Below, piece after piece: positions 8,264 to 17,399 of a stretch of 56,035 bases of DNA. Position numbers and translations under genes: made by a program. This stretch comes from a bacterium. GTDB lineage: Bacteria; Bacillota; Clostridia; Lachnospirales; Lachnospiraceae. The notes below the pieces were generated by a model that was given only the letters and a program-made list of their open reading frames with translations, had not been told where the DNA came from and ran no database searches. Every line of letters starts with the position of its first letter. Within the stretch, counting starts at the first letter, position 1. Where the stretch lies: assembly GCA_022774325.1 (NCBI GenBank), contig JALFNN010000086.1, forward strand, positions 1-56,035. Reading direction: 5' to 3'.

Positions 8264-9682
8264 TTAGGTACCTCCATTTATCGTAATCTCCAAAACGGTC
8301 TTTGTCTGTTCCGTCACTTGATATGCCTTACTTTGACGATATCCCACAATCCAGAGAATTCTCTCCTTTTCCGCGATCAGCGGAATTTTATCTCTTTTGT
8401 CCGACGGAATTTTCTCATTCACAAAATAGGATTTCAGTTTCTGCGTATTTCCTTCTTTATCAATCGCAATCCTGTCTCCTGCCCGTCTGTTGCGTACAAA
8501 GACGTTCTCTTTTATTATATCATAATCGAACCATTTCGTGTATGTTTTTTTCGGAATCCCCTCAAGTCCCTGGGTGAACGGAAATTTTCTGCAAGAAACC
8601 TTCCAATCTCCATACTCAACTCTCCATTCCTCTGTTTCATTTACATTCGGGATACATACAATTTTGCCTTCGTTTCCCATTTCTGTACCATTGTTCTTCG
8701 TCTCATTTCCAAGAGTCAAATCAATTCCCTCATATGTCCGTACCGCACGCATTTTATAAGGAAGATCAATTTTTCTGCCCGTCTGCTTATCCAGCAACTC
8801 TCTGATTTGAACTACATGAACCTCATCCAGATCCTTTTCTTTTTTACTAAGACAAACCATTGCCTGTCTTAATACCATTCTGCCGATCAGCTCATCCTGT
8901 TTACGGAACTCCTGCTCAGAAATATGGATTTTCCCCCGCTCCTCTTTCACGCACTTCCGATACGCTTCCCTCATCCGGCGTTCCAGATATTCCTGCACCT
9001 CTCGAAGCTGCTCCATAGCCCCATTAATATGTTCTACCGTTTTTGAATTAATGTTTTCTGTAAAATATGGGATGACATGGTTTCTTATCTTGTTTCTTGT
9101 ATAAGTATCTTCCAGATTTGTTGCATCCATACAATAAAGGATTCCTTTTTTCTCCAAAAATTCTTCTATCTCCATCCGGTTCACACAAAGAAGCGGACGA
9201 ATGTAATCTCCCTTTACAGGGCAGATCCCTCCAAGTCCTTTCATCTTGCTTCCTCTGGCGAGATGTAGAAAAAATGTCTCTGCATTGTCATCCTGGTGGT
9301 GTGCCAGTGCAATTCTGGTACCACCATATTTGATTGCTGTTTCACGAAACGCTTTTCTTCGTAGCTCTCTTCCGGCTTCTTCTTCGGAAAGTTTTTCCTT
9401 TCTTGCATATTCCGGGACGTTCACATGAAATACTTCGCAAGTAAGCCCCAGCTTCCTGCAGATGTCTCGCACGTACTCCTCATCCGCATCTGCTGCTTCA
9501 CCGCGGATCCCATGATTCACATGAACGATAACAAGATCAAATTCCATACTCTTTCTCAATTCTTCCAGCACAAAAAGAAGGCACATTGAGTCTGCACCTC
9601 CCGAAACACCTGCTATCACGATATCCCCCGCTGTCAGCATATGCCACTTTTCCATAAACTTTTTTATTCTATTCAGCATCAT
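8264..9682 (-). CDS. tilS: tRNA(Ile)-lysidine synthase
   Basis: A 472-residue N-type ATP pyrophosphatase that converts C34 of tRNA-Ile(CAU) to lysidine so that it reads AUA. The ATP-binding SGGADS motif is at residues 27-32, followed by the family pattern VHVNHGIRGEAADADEEYV. The C-terminal tRNA-binding domain ends with KSYFVNEKIPSDKRDKIPL. The start ATG overlaps the spoIIE stop by four bases (ATGA). Essential in most bacteria. Confidence 0.96.
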   Translation of the reverse strand: MMLNRIKKFMEKWHMLTAGDIVIAGVSGGADSMCLLFVLEELRKSMEFDLVIVHVNHGIRGEAADADEEYVRDICRKLGLTCEVFHVNVPEYARKEKLSEEEAGRELRRKAFRETAIKYGGTRIALAHHQDDNAETFFLHLARGSKMKGLGGICPVKGDYIRPLLCVNRMEIEEFLEKKGILYCMDATNLEDTYTRNKIRNHVIPYFTENINSKTVEHINGAMEQLREVQEYLERRMREAYRKCVKEERGKIHISEQEFRKQDELIGRMVLRQAMVCLSKKEKDLDEVHVVQIRELLDKQTGRKIDLPYKMRAVRTYEGIDLTLGNETKNNGTEMGNEGKIVCIPNVNETEEWRVEYGDWKVSCRKFPFTQGLEGIPKKTYTKWFDYDIIKENVFVRNRRAGDRIAIDKEGNTQKLKSYFVNEKIPSDKRDKIPLIAEKERILWIVGYRQSKAYQVTEQTKTVLEITINGGT

Positions 9683-11133
9683 GATTTTCCTTTTGTACGA
9701 TTTTCTTTCTTCGTATCATTAGAGTAACACATCTCCCAGATTCCTGCCACCAAAACTGTCATGTCATCTTTCGGTTCACCGTTTGTCAGTTCCAGGACAC
9801 TTTGCAGGATATAATGGGCCAATTCTTTCGGATTTTCAAGCGATGTTCCTCCGATGATCAGATCCAGCAATTGCTCCTGCTCTCCCGAAGGCAGTGCATC
9901 CAGGATTCCATCCGTGACCATCACAACAACATCACCCGATTCCAGATTTCTTCTGAATTCTCCGCTTTGCTGATTCGGCACTACGCCGAGCGGAAGATTT
10001 TCAGAATAGATATGCTCCATTCCTTCCCTTTTCCGTATAAACGTAGGTGCAGCGCCAGCTTTTATAAATTCACATTCCCCACTGTACAGATCAAAAATAC
10101 TCATATCCACAGTAGAAAAACATACTTCTTCTCTTCCCATGACCAGTGCTGTATTCATCATAGACAGTGCCGTCTGTCTGGGAAATCCCGCCTTCAGCAA
10201 TTCTTCCAACATATCTACGATCATCGCACTTTCTCTGGAAGCACGTTCTCCGGATCCCATCCCATCAGAAAGGATTGCCGCCTCCTGACCACCGGGCAAT
10301 CTCGTCATCAGGTAACTGTCTCCCGAAATCTTCTGACATCCTTTTCCGATTTTTGCGATGCCTTGCATCGTATAATATCCCGGTCCTTCTACACAAACTA
10401 CCGTACAGTATTCCTGACTCATCACCGGCCTTTCCTCGCTGGCAGGACACATTTTCCGTCCGACACAGTCCGAAAGTATCTCTGACAGTTTTTTCGTTGT
10501 CATACATACCCCTTTTTCTGTTTTCCCCGTAATATGAATCTCATATCGTCCCTGCGGATTCACAAAAAATACAGAGCTCAGCATCCTGACTCCTGATCTT
10601 TTCAGGTGCATCTTCAGCTTTTTTTCCAATGGCGGATCCTGAAAAATACTTGCATCCAGTTCCCTGGTCGCATGCTGTATCATCTGGGCGAACGTATCCA
10701 GTTGGACTGCGCATCCTTCCCGGTTTAAGATCATTTTATTGTTCCAAATCAGTGTTTTCTTTGCTTCCTGAAACACATCCAGAATAGTCCTGAGAAAACG
10801 AGGCGCCTGAATACAGCTTTTCTGAAGTTTTCGTTTCATCTCTACATTCAGTTCAGTACCGTATTTTTCCACCGCACAAAGCAATTCATAAATGAGCAGA
10901 TCGATCTGTTCCCTGTTCTGTCCGGTACAATGCTCCCTCCGCTCACAGGAACCGCACACCCGATCCTCTATCTGTCTGATCATTTCCTGAACTTCCTCAG
11001 CACTGAAACCTTCCCTGGTTCCTTCCATTTTCAGAAATGTATCCGCCAGATGTCTAAGGGACTTGGCAAACTTGTCCGCCTGCGTTACATACGGACTTTG
11101 CATCACCGTCACTTCGTTTCTGTTTTCTCCCAT
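9679..11133 (-). CDS. spoIIE: SpoIIE-type PP2C serine phosphatase, short form without membrane domain
   Basis: 484 residues from the ATG at 11133, chosen because GGGAGG lies seven bases upstream; a longer open frame to 11235 would overlap divIC. The C-terminal PP2C domain has GDSYL, AAILSDGMGSGERAS and VVMVTDGILDA, the metal-binding aspartates of this family. A four-Cys segment CGSCERREHC lies near residue 60. SpoIIE dephosphorylates SpoIIAA to activate sigma-F in the forespore and helps polar septation. Classical SpoIIE is about 800 residues with ten membrane helices; none is present here. Its place between divIC and tilS matches spoIIE of B. subtilis, so orthology is likely. Confidence 0.88.
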   Translation of the reverse strand: MGENRNEVTVMQSPYVTQADKFAKSLRHLADTFLKMEGTREGFSAEEVQEMIRQIEDRVCGSCERREHCTGQNREQIDLLIYELLCAVEKYGTELNVEMKRKLQKSCIQAPRFLRTILDVFQEAKKTLIWNNKMILNREGCAVQLDTFAQMIQHATRELDASIFQDPPLEKKLKMHLKRSGVRMLSSVFFVNPQGRYEIHITGKTEKGVCMTTKKLSEILSDCVGRKMCPASEERPVMSQEYCTVVCVEGPGYYTMQGIAKIGKGCQKISGDSYLMTRLPGGQEAAILSDGMGSGERASRESAMIVDMLEELLKAGFPRQTALSMMNTALVMGREEVCFSTVDMSIFDLYSGECEFIKAGAAPTFIRKREGMEHIYSENLPLGVVPNQQSGEFRRNLESGDVVVMVTDGILDALPSGEQEQLLDLIIGGTSLENPKELAHYILQSVLELTNGEPKDDMTVLVAGIWEMCYSNDTKKENRTKGKS

Positions 11134-11206
11134 CTGCCTGCCTCCCTTACTATAATACAAAGAGCTCTGGAATCTCTTCCAAAGCTCATCATTCGTGAAT
11201 ACGTCA

Positions 11207-11542
11207 TCAATTAGCCGCCTTAAACAGGATCTCATTCTGCTTAATCAATCCCAGCTTCTCTTTCGCAACATCTTCAATATATTCATCTGTTCCCACATAT
11301 TCTTTCAGTTTATCAATCTCTTCCGAGCGATCCTTCTCATCATCCAGCTGTGCCATAAGTTCTGCTTCCTGAGCCATGTATTCTTTGTTTCTCGCCTGTA
11401 ACGCCATTCCATGAATAACAATTACTGCGCTGAGCATCACAATAATACTGCTGATTGCCAACACACTTCTCTTATGATTCTGAAGCCTGCTCTTCGAACG
11501 TCCTTTCCGGATCTTCCGATTCTTCTGCTTTAAGCTTCCCAT
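11207..11542 (-). CDS. divIC: Septum formation initiator, DivIC/FtsB family
   Basis: A 111-residue bitopic membrane protein: a basic cytoplasmic N-terminus (residues 1-26), one transmembrane helix (about 27-48), then an extracytoplasmic coiled coil and a tail VAKEKLGLIKQNEILFK typical of the family. It forms a complex with DivIB and FtsL at the division site. Position between yabQ and spoIIE is the same as in B. subtilis. Confidence 0.92.
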   Translation of the reverse strand: MGSLKQKNRKIRKGRSKSRLQNHKRSVLAISSIIVMLSAVIVIHGMALQARNKEYMAQEAELMAQLDDEKDRSEEIDKLKEYVGTDEYIEDVAKEKLGLIKQNEILFKAAN

Positions 11543-11626
11543 TATATATACTCACCCTTTACTGTTGTTTCCAACCGGTATATTCCCTATTATTACTTAT
11601 ATAAAATCCACAATTGTAAAATAATA

Positions 11627-11980
11627 TTATCTTTTTTCCCCAGATTTATCAATAGTTTTTCCGTTTTTTTTCTCCATCAAATCAGATAATTTTTGATCGA
11701 TTTTTTTTGTAAAAGCAACGAAAAAGTGCATCAAAATCGCCCCAATCACAACACCTAGTACAAAATACCACCTTATCTCACCATTACTTGTGTGGTAAAT
11801 TTGCACAAAAAAGTACTGTGATACAAAAATCCAATATATGAAATCTTCTATGTTGATCACCCATAATGCATGGCGGAAAATCCTTCTCAGCACCCTAAGA
11901 CTTAAATATACAGCAGTCACAAAAACTCCGGTTATGATTGCGTGAAGGAACACCAAAAACTCTTTTTCAATTCCCAACAT
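11627..11980 (-). CDS. yabQ: Spore cortex biosynthesis protein YabQ
   Basis: A 117-residue integral membrane protein with three to four hydrophobic helices and a lysine-rich tail (residues 92-117). The segment FLHAIITGVFVTAVYLSLRV matches the N-terminal pattern of YabQ, a mother-cell outer forespore membrane protein needed for cortex formation. It follows yabP by six bases, and yabP-yabQ is the conserved order. In B. subtilis the pair is under sigma-E; that is not shown here. Confidence 0.85.
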   Translation of the reverse strand: MLGIEKEFLVFLHAIITGVFVTAVYLSLRVLRRIFRHALWVINIEDFIYWIFVSQYFFVQIYHTSNGEIRWYFVLGVVIGAILMHFFVAFTKKIDQKLSDLMEKKNGKTIDKSGEKR

Positions 11981-11986
11981 ATTCGG

Positions 11987-12298
11987 TTACCGGAAAAGTT
12001 TTGTCAAAAAATTTTCACCTTGTTTTCCTGCCGAATTAATATTGGAATATGCCACACTGTCAATATTCCCCGACAAATCCACCTCGCCCTTTTCCAGGCT
12101 TAAACGGTTCACATGCATGTCCGTTCCTTTCACCATAAGCATTCCCTGATCCGTTTCCAGCAGGATTTCATTTAGGTCAAACGACAATACATCCAGAACT
12201 CCCGTCACCATACTGGTTTTTCTGTTGTTGATTACAAGCTTATGATTGTGCGTTTTCGGCATCTTACTTTCTTCCACCACTACCCCCAACCTTTCCAT
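11987..12298 (-). CDS. yabP: Sporulation protein YabP
   Basis: A 103-residue soluble protein of the YabP/YqfC family: NHKLVINNRKTSMVTGVLDV, then EILLETDQGMLMVKG and NRLSLEKGEVDLSG. It is made in the mother cell and needed for spore maturation. No strong ribosome binding site precedes the first ATG; a second ATG at residue 13 (MPKTHNH) has GTGGAAG upstream and is an equally possible start. It leads into yabQ. Confidence 0.9.
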   Translation of the reverse strand: MERLGVVVEESKMPKTHNHKLVINNRKTSMVTGVLDVLSFDLNEILLETDQGMLMVKGTDMHVNRLSLEKGEVDLSGNIDSVAYSNINSAGKQGENFLTKLFR

Positions 12299-12418
12299 CT
12301 ATGATACATGCGGATCCCTCCGCGCATTCACCCATGATCCGGATATGTTCCGGTCATTCAGTGCCTTGATATCATTTTATGAATGTATGGGATAATATAT
12401 GTTAAAAACTTTATAGAA

Positions 12419-12658
12419 TTACAGGTATCGGAACAACTCGGCAGCTTCGTCCTTCTTTGTAGTTTCCTTTAGCTCAAGCACTTCCACTTTTACAGTCTTT
12501 GTTCCGAACTGAATCTCAATAATGTCCCCTTTTTTCACTTTAACGGATGCCTTTGCTACCGTACCGTTCACCATAACTCTTCCGGCATCGCATGCCTCAT
12601 TTGCCACAGTCCTGCGCTTGATCAGGCGCGATACCTTCAAAAACTTATCTAATCTCAT
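12419..12658 (-). CDS. rqcP: RNA-binding S4 domain protein RqcP (YabO/Hsp15 type)
   Basis: A 79-residue single S4 domain, MRLDKFLKVSRLIKRRTVAN to about residue 60. In Bacillus the ortholog RqcP binds stalled 50S subunits and, with RqcH, drives C-terminal alanine tailing of nascent chains. It sits between hup and yabP as in B. subtilis. A hairpin after hup may limit read-through into it. Confidence 0.92.
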   Translation of the reverse strand: MRLDKFLKVSRLIKRRTVANEACDAGRVMVNGTVAKASVKVKKGDIIEIQFGTKTVKVEVLELKETTKKDEAAELFRYL

Positions 12659-12675
12659 ATCATTATTTCTCCTAC

Positions 12676-12706
12676 AAAAATAGAGAGCGGCCAGCGCTCT
12701 CTATTT
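12676..12706 (-). terminator. Terminator or attenuator between hup and rqcP
   Basis: AAATAGAGAGC (12678-12688) pairs with GCTCTCTATTT (12696-12706), followed on the minus strand by five T residues. It lies after the HU gene and just upstream of rqcP, so it would raise HU expression relative to the downstream genes. Confidence 0.75.
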
Positions 12707-12728
12707 ACATTCATCAATCCAAAACCAA

Positions 12729-13004
12729 TTATGCGTTTACAGCATCTTTCAAAGCTTTTCCTGCTTTAAACTTCGGCGCTTTGCAGGCATCAATCTTCAT
12801 GGTCATACCGGTCTGAGGATTTCTTCCTTCTCTTGCAGCTCTTTCACTTACCTCAAATGTTCCAAAACCTACCAACTGAACTTTTTCCCCTTTTTTCAGT
12901 TCTTCTGTAACTACATCAACAAAAGCTTTTAGCACTTTTTCTGCATCTTTTTTAGAAACCTCTCCCTGCTCTGCCACTGCTGCCACTAATTCTGTTTTGT
13001 TCAT
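12729..13004 (-). CDS. hup: HU-family DNA-binding protein
   Basis: 91 residues from the ATG at 13004, which follows AGGAGG by eight bases; a longer frame to 13031 lacks a site. The sequence MNKTELVAAVAEQGEVSKKD and the beta-arm segment GRNPQTGMTMKI are the classic histone-like HU pattern. HU dimers bend and compact DNA. It has its own strong promoter and a terminator behind it, and opens the conserved sporulation/division block. Confidence 0.96.
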   Translation of the reverse strand: MNKTELVAAVAEQGEVSKKDAEKVLKAFVDVVTEELKKGEKVQLVGFGTFEVSERAAREGRNPQTGMTMKIDACKAPKFKAGKALKDAVNA

Positions 13005-13099
13005 GAATATTTCCTCCTGTATCATAATCACTCGAATACCAACTGTATTCTACCTCGTACTAAAGGCTGACTGCGTCCTTGCAGAATGCCCTATGTAAA

Positions 13100-13128
13100 G
13101 TTATATCGGGTTTTAAAGCCTTTGTCAA
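13100..13128 (-). promoter_or_regulatory. Vegetative promoter of the HU gene
   Basis: On the minus strand TTGACA (13128-13123) and TATAAC (13105-13100) are separated by 17 bases, a near-consensus sigma-A promoter. The transcript would carry a leader of about 90 bases before the HU start. Confidence 0.75.
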
Positions 13129-13183
13129 GCCTAAATCCTTCTTAGGAACACCGAAATACAATTCTTTCCGGACAAACTGTTTT

Positions 13184-14917
13184 CTACAACATTTGATCCA
13201 CCATAGCAAGCACTGCTTTTCCAAGTTCTTCTGATTTGGAATCTGCATCCTCAAGAGAAGTTCCCTTAATTCCGTAATAGAATTTTACTTTCGGTTCCGT
13301 TCCTGACGGGCGAACACATACCCATGCATCATCATTCAGTTCATAATAAAGAACGTTGGACTTCGGAAGGCCTGTCGGTGTTACTTCGCCGGTTGCCAGA
13401 TCTTTGATTGTATCTGCCTGATAATCTCTTGCCTTCTGCACCTTGTAAGCACCGATCTCAGCCGGCGGATTATTGCGCAGTGTCTGCAGGATGTTCTGGA
13501 TCTTTTCAAGTCCTTCAATTCCCTTCATGGTGATTGACTTGATATCATCCTTGTAATAACCATATTTCTCGTACATTGCAACCATTGCATCCCATAATGT
13601 CATATCTTTTGTCTTATAGTAAGCTGCTGCTTCGCAAAGAGCCATTGTTGCTACGATTGCATCTTTATCTCTTGCATGTGTTCCGATCAGACATCCATAG
13701 CTTTCCTCAAATCCAAAAAGATATTCACCCTTTCCACTTGTTTCAAATCCAAGAATCTGCTGTCCGATATATTTGAAACCTGTCAGGACTTCGATCAGTC
13801 CTACATTATATCCTTTTGCAATGGCATCCGCCAGATTGGAAGTAACGATCGTCTTGATCAGGTATCCGTCTTCCGGAAGGCCTTTCAAGGCTTTCTTCTG
13901 TCCAATCTCGTAATCAGCGAGCAGACATCCTGACATATTTCCTGTTAATGTATGGTATACGCCGTCTTTATCTTTTACACGCACTCCAAGTCGGTCTGCA
14001 TCCGGATCTGTTGCAAGTACCAGATCGGCATCTACCTCTTTTGCAAGCTTAAGTCCAAGTTCAAATGCTTCTTCTGCTTCCGGATTCGGATAAGAAACGG
14101 TCGGGAATTCTCCATCCGGGAGTTCCTGTTCTTTCACAACATATACATTTTCAAAGCCAAGTTCCTTAAGTACACGTCTGGCAGGTATATTTCCGGTTCC
14201 GTGAAGAGGGCTGTATACGATCTTCAGATCCTTACCCACTGCGTCAATTGCATCCTGATGCTGTACCTGCTCTTTTAATCTGGCAATATATGCGTCATCA
14301 ATAGCCTGTCCGATCACTTCGTAGAGACCGGCTGCTTTCGCTTCTTCCAGTCCCATCGTCTTCATTGTTGTATAATCGGTAACAGCAAGAACCTCATCCA
14401 TGATACCTTTATCATGCGGAGGAGTAATCTGTGCTCCATCTTCCCAGTATACTTTATATCCGTTGTATTCCGGTGGATTGTGGCTGGCCGTAATATTGAT
14501 ACCGGCAATACACTTCAGTTCACGCACTGCAAAGGACAGTTCCGGTGTCGGACGAAGTGATTCGAATACATATGCTTTGATTCCGTTCGCTGCGAGACAA
14601 AGTGCTGCTTCATCTGCGAATTCCGGGGACATACGGCGTGAGTCGTAAGCGATCGCCACTCCGCGTTCCTTCGCACCTGCTTTGATGATATAGTTCGCAA
14701 GTCCCTGTGTTGCCTTTCTAACAGTGTAAATATTCATGCGGTTCGTTCCGGCTCCGATCACACCACGAAGTCCTGCTGTACCAAACTCCAGATCTTTGTA
14801 AAAGCGCTCCTTGATTTCCCCATCATTATCAGCAATTGCTTTCAATTCTGCCTGTGTGTCCGCATCAAAATACGGGTTAGAACACCATTCTTCGTATCTC
14901 TTTACATATTCTTCCAT
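13184..14917 (-). CDS. Phosphoglucomutase/phosphomannomutase (alpha-D-phosphohexomutase)
   Basis: 577 residues from the ATG at 14917 (GGAGG lies 12 bases upstream). It interconverts glucose-1-phosphate and glucose-6-phosphate through a phosphoserine. Visible motifs are the active-site loop NITASHNPPEYNG (Ser near 145), the Mg2+ loop ATDPDADRLG (about 305), the sugar-binding loop FGFEESYGCL and the phosphate-binding loop VRPSGTEPKVKFY near the C-terminus. Length fits the Firmicutes PgcA-type enzymes. It supplies precursors for UDP-glucose, glycogen and cell wall glycolipids. Confidence 0.94.
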   Translation of the reverse strand: MEEYVKRYEEWCSNPYFDADTQAELKAIADNDGEIKERFYKDLEFGTAGLRGVIGAGTNRMNIYTVRKATQGLANYIIKAGAKERGVAIAYDSRRMSPEFADEAALCLAANGIKAYVFESLRPTPELSFAVRELKCIAGINITASHNPPEYNGYKVYWEDGAQITPPHDKGIMDEVLAVTDYTTMKTMGLEEAKAAGLYEVIGQAIDDAYIARLKEQVQHQDAIDAVGKDLKIVYSPLHGTGNIPARRVLKELGFENVYVVKEQELPDGEFPTVSYPNPEAEEAFELGLKLAKEVDADLVLATDPDADRLGVRVKDKDGVYHTLTGNMSGCLLADYEIGQKKALKGLPEDGYLIKTIVTSNLADAIAKGYNVGLIEVLTGFKYIGQQILGFETSGKGEYLFGFEESYGCLIGTHARDKDAIVATMALCEAAAYYKTKDMTLWDAMVAMYEKYGYYKDDIKSITMKGIEGLEKIQNILQTLRNNPPAEIGAYKVQKARDYQADTIKDLATGEVTPTGLPKSNVLYYELNDDAWVCVRPSGTEPKVKFYYGIKGTSLEDADSKSEELGKAVLAMVDQML

Positions 14918-15007
14918 CTCTTTTTTGTACCTCCATTTGTTCTGAGTACATTTCTCCCTCAAGGGCACATTCTGATACTCGCTTTATCCCTATTATACAC
15001 TACTTGG

Positions 15008-16000
15008 CTATAAATGAAAAGCAAATATATTCGATAAAAAGCGCTTCTTTTCCTCATTCTGGCGAATTGCCGTCCTCAGTTTTTCAACATTTTTCTCCGG
15101 AATCCATGCTTTATTCGAGTGGTAATACAAATTCACAATTTTCCAGAACTTCTCCGGGTAAGCGAGCCTCACTGCAAGATAATCCCTTTCTTTTTTCCCG
15201 AGTGTTATTTCCGCATCGTACATTCGCAGCATTTTATAACCGAGACGCTCATCATACCTGTATTTCTCCATTGTTTTTCTCAGGAAATAATAAAAATCAT
15301 CCAACTGGAGTTCTCTGTGCGCACGGTCAAATCCGGTAACTGCCAATCCCTCTTTGCAAAATAGCAGATTATGATAATTGTAGTCTCCGTGAACCCAGGT
15401 CCCTTTCTCCTGTGCCTCCTGCCATAATCGTCGGTATCCGGTCTCTTTCAGATGCTCGTTCGCCCCTTCTGCCCATTCGTACATCCGGTCACAGCCTTTC
15501 AGGAATTCCGTCTCAAATGCTCCTTTGACACTTCTCCGGCAAATGAACGTACGCACCTTCCGCAGTTCCCGGTTATGCCGCCTGAATTCCTCTTCCAGCG
15601 GAAAACTGATTTCGGCTCCCGTTGTGTCCTCACCGGGTATCCGCATCAGTTTGTGCAGCTTTGCCAGGTATTTCGTTCCCTCCAGCAGCTCCGCTTCCCG
15701 GCGTACATCGCATTCTCTCCCCTGGAACCATCGTCTTACCATATACCCGGTTCCGTCATCAGCCGTCGTAATATACGCTCCCTCTTTGTTTGCCAGTGGC
15801 ATATCCACCATACAGATTCCGCTTTCATTCAGCATTTTGTACAGTTCGATGAGCACGGGCAGCCTTTTCGGTGCAATATATACTTCTTTTAAAAGAAACA
15901 GCCCGCGATCCGTATCGCACAAAACAGCACCCCTGATTCTGTGGGTGCTGTTTACTTCCATCTGGTATTGTTCTAAGACACTAATCCCATAATCTTTCAT
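15008..16000 (-). CDS. CotS-family spore coat kinase-like protein
   Basis: 330 residues from an ATG at 16000 that follows AGGGGG; a GTG at 16015 is a weaker start. The fold is that of aminoglycoside phosphotransferase/CotS proteins: the N-terminal lobe has GLFLLKEVYIAPKRL, and the C-terminal lobe has WVHGDYNYHNLLF (catalytic loop) and VTGFDRAHRELQLDDFYYFL. CotS-type proteins are spore coat components in Bacillus; their substrates are mostly unknown. It runs in the same direction as cca upstream. Confidence 0.8.
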   Translation of the reverse strand: MKDYGISVLEQYQMEVNSTHRIRGAVLCDTDRGLFLLKEVYIAPKRLPVLIELYKMLNESGICMVDMPLANKEGAYITTADDGTGYMVRRWFQGRECDVRREAELLEGTKYLAKLHKLMRIPGEDTTGAEISFPLEEEFRRHNRELRKVRTFICRRSVKGAFETEFLKGCDRMYEWAEGANEHLKETGYRRLWQEAQEKGTWVHGDYNYHNLLFCKEGLAVTGFDRAHRELQLDDFYYFLRKTMEKYRYDERLGYKMLRMYDAEITLGKKERDYLAVRLAYPEKFWKIVNLYYHSNKAWIPEKNVEKLRTAIRQNEEKKRFLSNIFAFHL

Positions 16001-16034
16001 GGCATCCCCCTGCACGTTTCGTTTTCATGTCTTT

Positions 16035-17366
16035 CTAGTGTATGCCCCGAGATACCATTTTTAGAAGAACTTTCTTCTCATTCTTTTCAGGATCATCAAT
16101 CACTTCTTTTAAAAGCGTTTCCAACATCTCGCCGATCTGGGGCCCCGGTTCCATTCCCGCCTCGATCAGATCACGTCCCGTCACGGCAAGGCCCTTCAGC
16201 GATACACACTGTTTCAATTCCAGAATTTCTTTATATAATTTTTCTATCTGCTCAAGATTTTCTATCTTCTTCGTCTTCTGATACTCACTTTGTCCGGCAA
16301 TATCGGCACGCTGCACCAACAGATAATACGGGAATAAGTCCTCTCCGATCCTGTTCATTGCACGCCGCACATATTTCGAAGCAGCCGGCATTCTGTAATC
16401 ATGAAAACGCACCAGCTTGCTTACCTTTCTTATAGTATCATTATCAAACTTGAGGCGCTGCAGAATCCTTCTAGCGATCTCTTCACTGACACATACATGT
16501 CCCCTGAAATGTGCGACCCCTTTCTCATCGATCGATTTCGTCGCCGGTTTTCCCATGTCATGAAAAAGCATGGTAAGCCGCAGTACCTTCTCAGGCGCAA
16601 TGTTCATCATCGTATGGATCGTATGCTCGCCGACATGATAGCAGTGATGAAGATTCTCCTGCTCTGTTACCATCATAACGTCGAATTCCGGGAGAATCAC
16701 GGATGTGATACCAAGTTCATATGCCAGCCGGATGCGCTCCGGGTGCGGAGATACCAGCAATTTGACGAGTTCCACCTGTATGCGCTCGGCACTGATATTT
16801 CTTAAATTCGATGCCAGATCGCTGATTGCCTCCCGGGTCTTCTCTTCAATGTCAAATCCAAGCTGAGCGGAAAACCTCACTGCGCGGAGAATCCGAAGCG
16901 CGTCTTCCGAGAAACGTTCCCCTGCATTCCCCACACATCGGATCACTTTCTGATCCAGATCCTGCAGACCGTCAAAAATATCTACCAGCCCGGCCTCCTC
17001 ATTATATGCCATGGCATTGATCGTAAAATCCCGCCGTTTCAGATCTTCTTCCAGACTGCGTGTAAACTGAACTTCTTTGGGATGTCTGCTGTCTTCATAT
17101 TTACCGTCTATCCGATAAGTCGTCACTTCAAAGCCTTCTTTCTCCAGAAGTACCGTGATCGTCCCATGTTCAATTCCGGTATCAAAGGTACGTTCAAACA
17201 ACGCCTTTGTTTCCAAAGGCGTTGCTGATGTTGTTATATCCCAGTCCTGCGGATCCCGTCCGAGGATACTGTCCCTGACACAGCCTCCTACGGCATATGC
17301 CTCGTACCCGTGATCCTGTAAAGTTGTAATAATATGATGCACCTTGTCAGGTAATTGAATCTTCAT
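16035..17366 (-). CDS. cca: CCA-adding enzyme / tRNA nucleotidyltransferase with HD domain
   Basis: A 443-residue class II nucleotidyltransferase. The head has GGCVRD (27-32) and the catalytic DWD (41-43), followed by RRDFTINAMAYN and the ERIQVELVKLL region of the neck. A C-terminal HD phosphohydrolase motif is present (H269-D270). It adds or repairs the 3' CCA of tRNA. An HD domain also occurs in some poly(A)-polymerase-like paralogs, so the exact activity is inferred from family membership. Confidence 0.92.
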   Translation of the reverse strand: MKIQLPDKVHHIITTLQDHGYEAYAVGGCVRDSILGRDPQDWDITTSATPLETKALFERTFDTGIEHGTITVLLEKEGFEVTTYRIDGKYEDSRHPKEVQFTRSLEEDLKRRDFTINAMAYNEEAGLVDIFDGLQDLDQKVIRCVGNAGERFSEDALRILRAVRFSAQLGFDIEEKTREAISDLASNLRNISAERIQVELVKLLVSPHPERIRLAYELGITSVILPEFDVMMVTEQENLHHCYHVGEHTIHTMMNIAPEKVLRLTMLFHDMGKPATKSIDEKGVAHFRGHVCVSEEIARRILQRLKFDNDTIRKVSKLVRFHDYRMPAASKYVRRAMNRIGEDLFPYYLLVQRADIAGQSEYQKTKKIENLEQIEKLYKEILELKQCVSLKGLAVTGRDLIEAGMEPGPQIGEMLETLLKEVIDDPEKNEKKVLLKMVSRGIH

Positions 17367-17399
17367 ATTTCTTTACATTCACCTGTTCTTTATACTATC

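Noticed and set aside
12372-12379. CATACATT upstream of yabP as a sigma-E -10 box
   Set aside because: The -10 matches the sigma-E pattern, but no -35 element lies at the required distance; left unassigned although yabP is under sigma-E in Bacillus.
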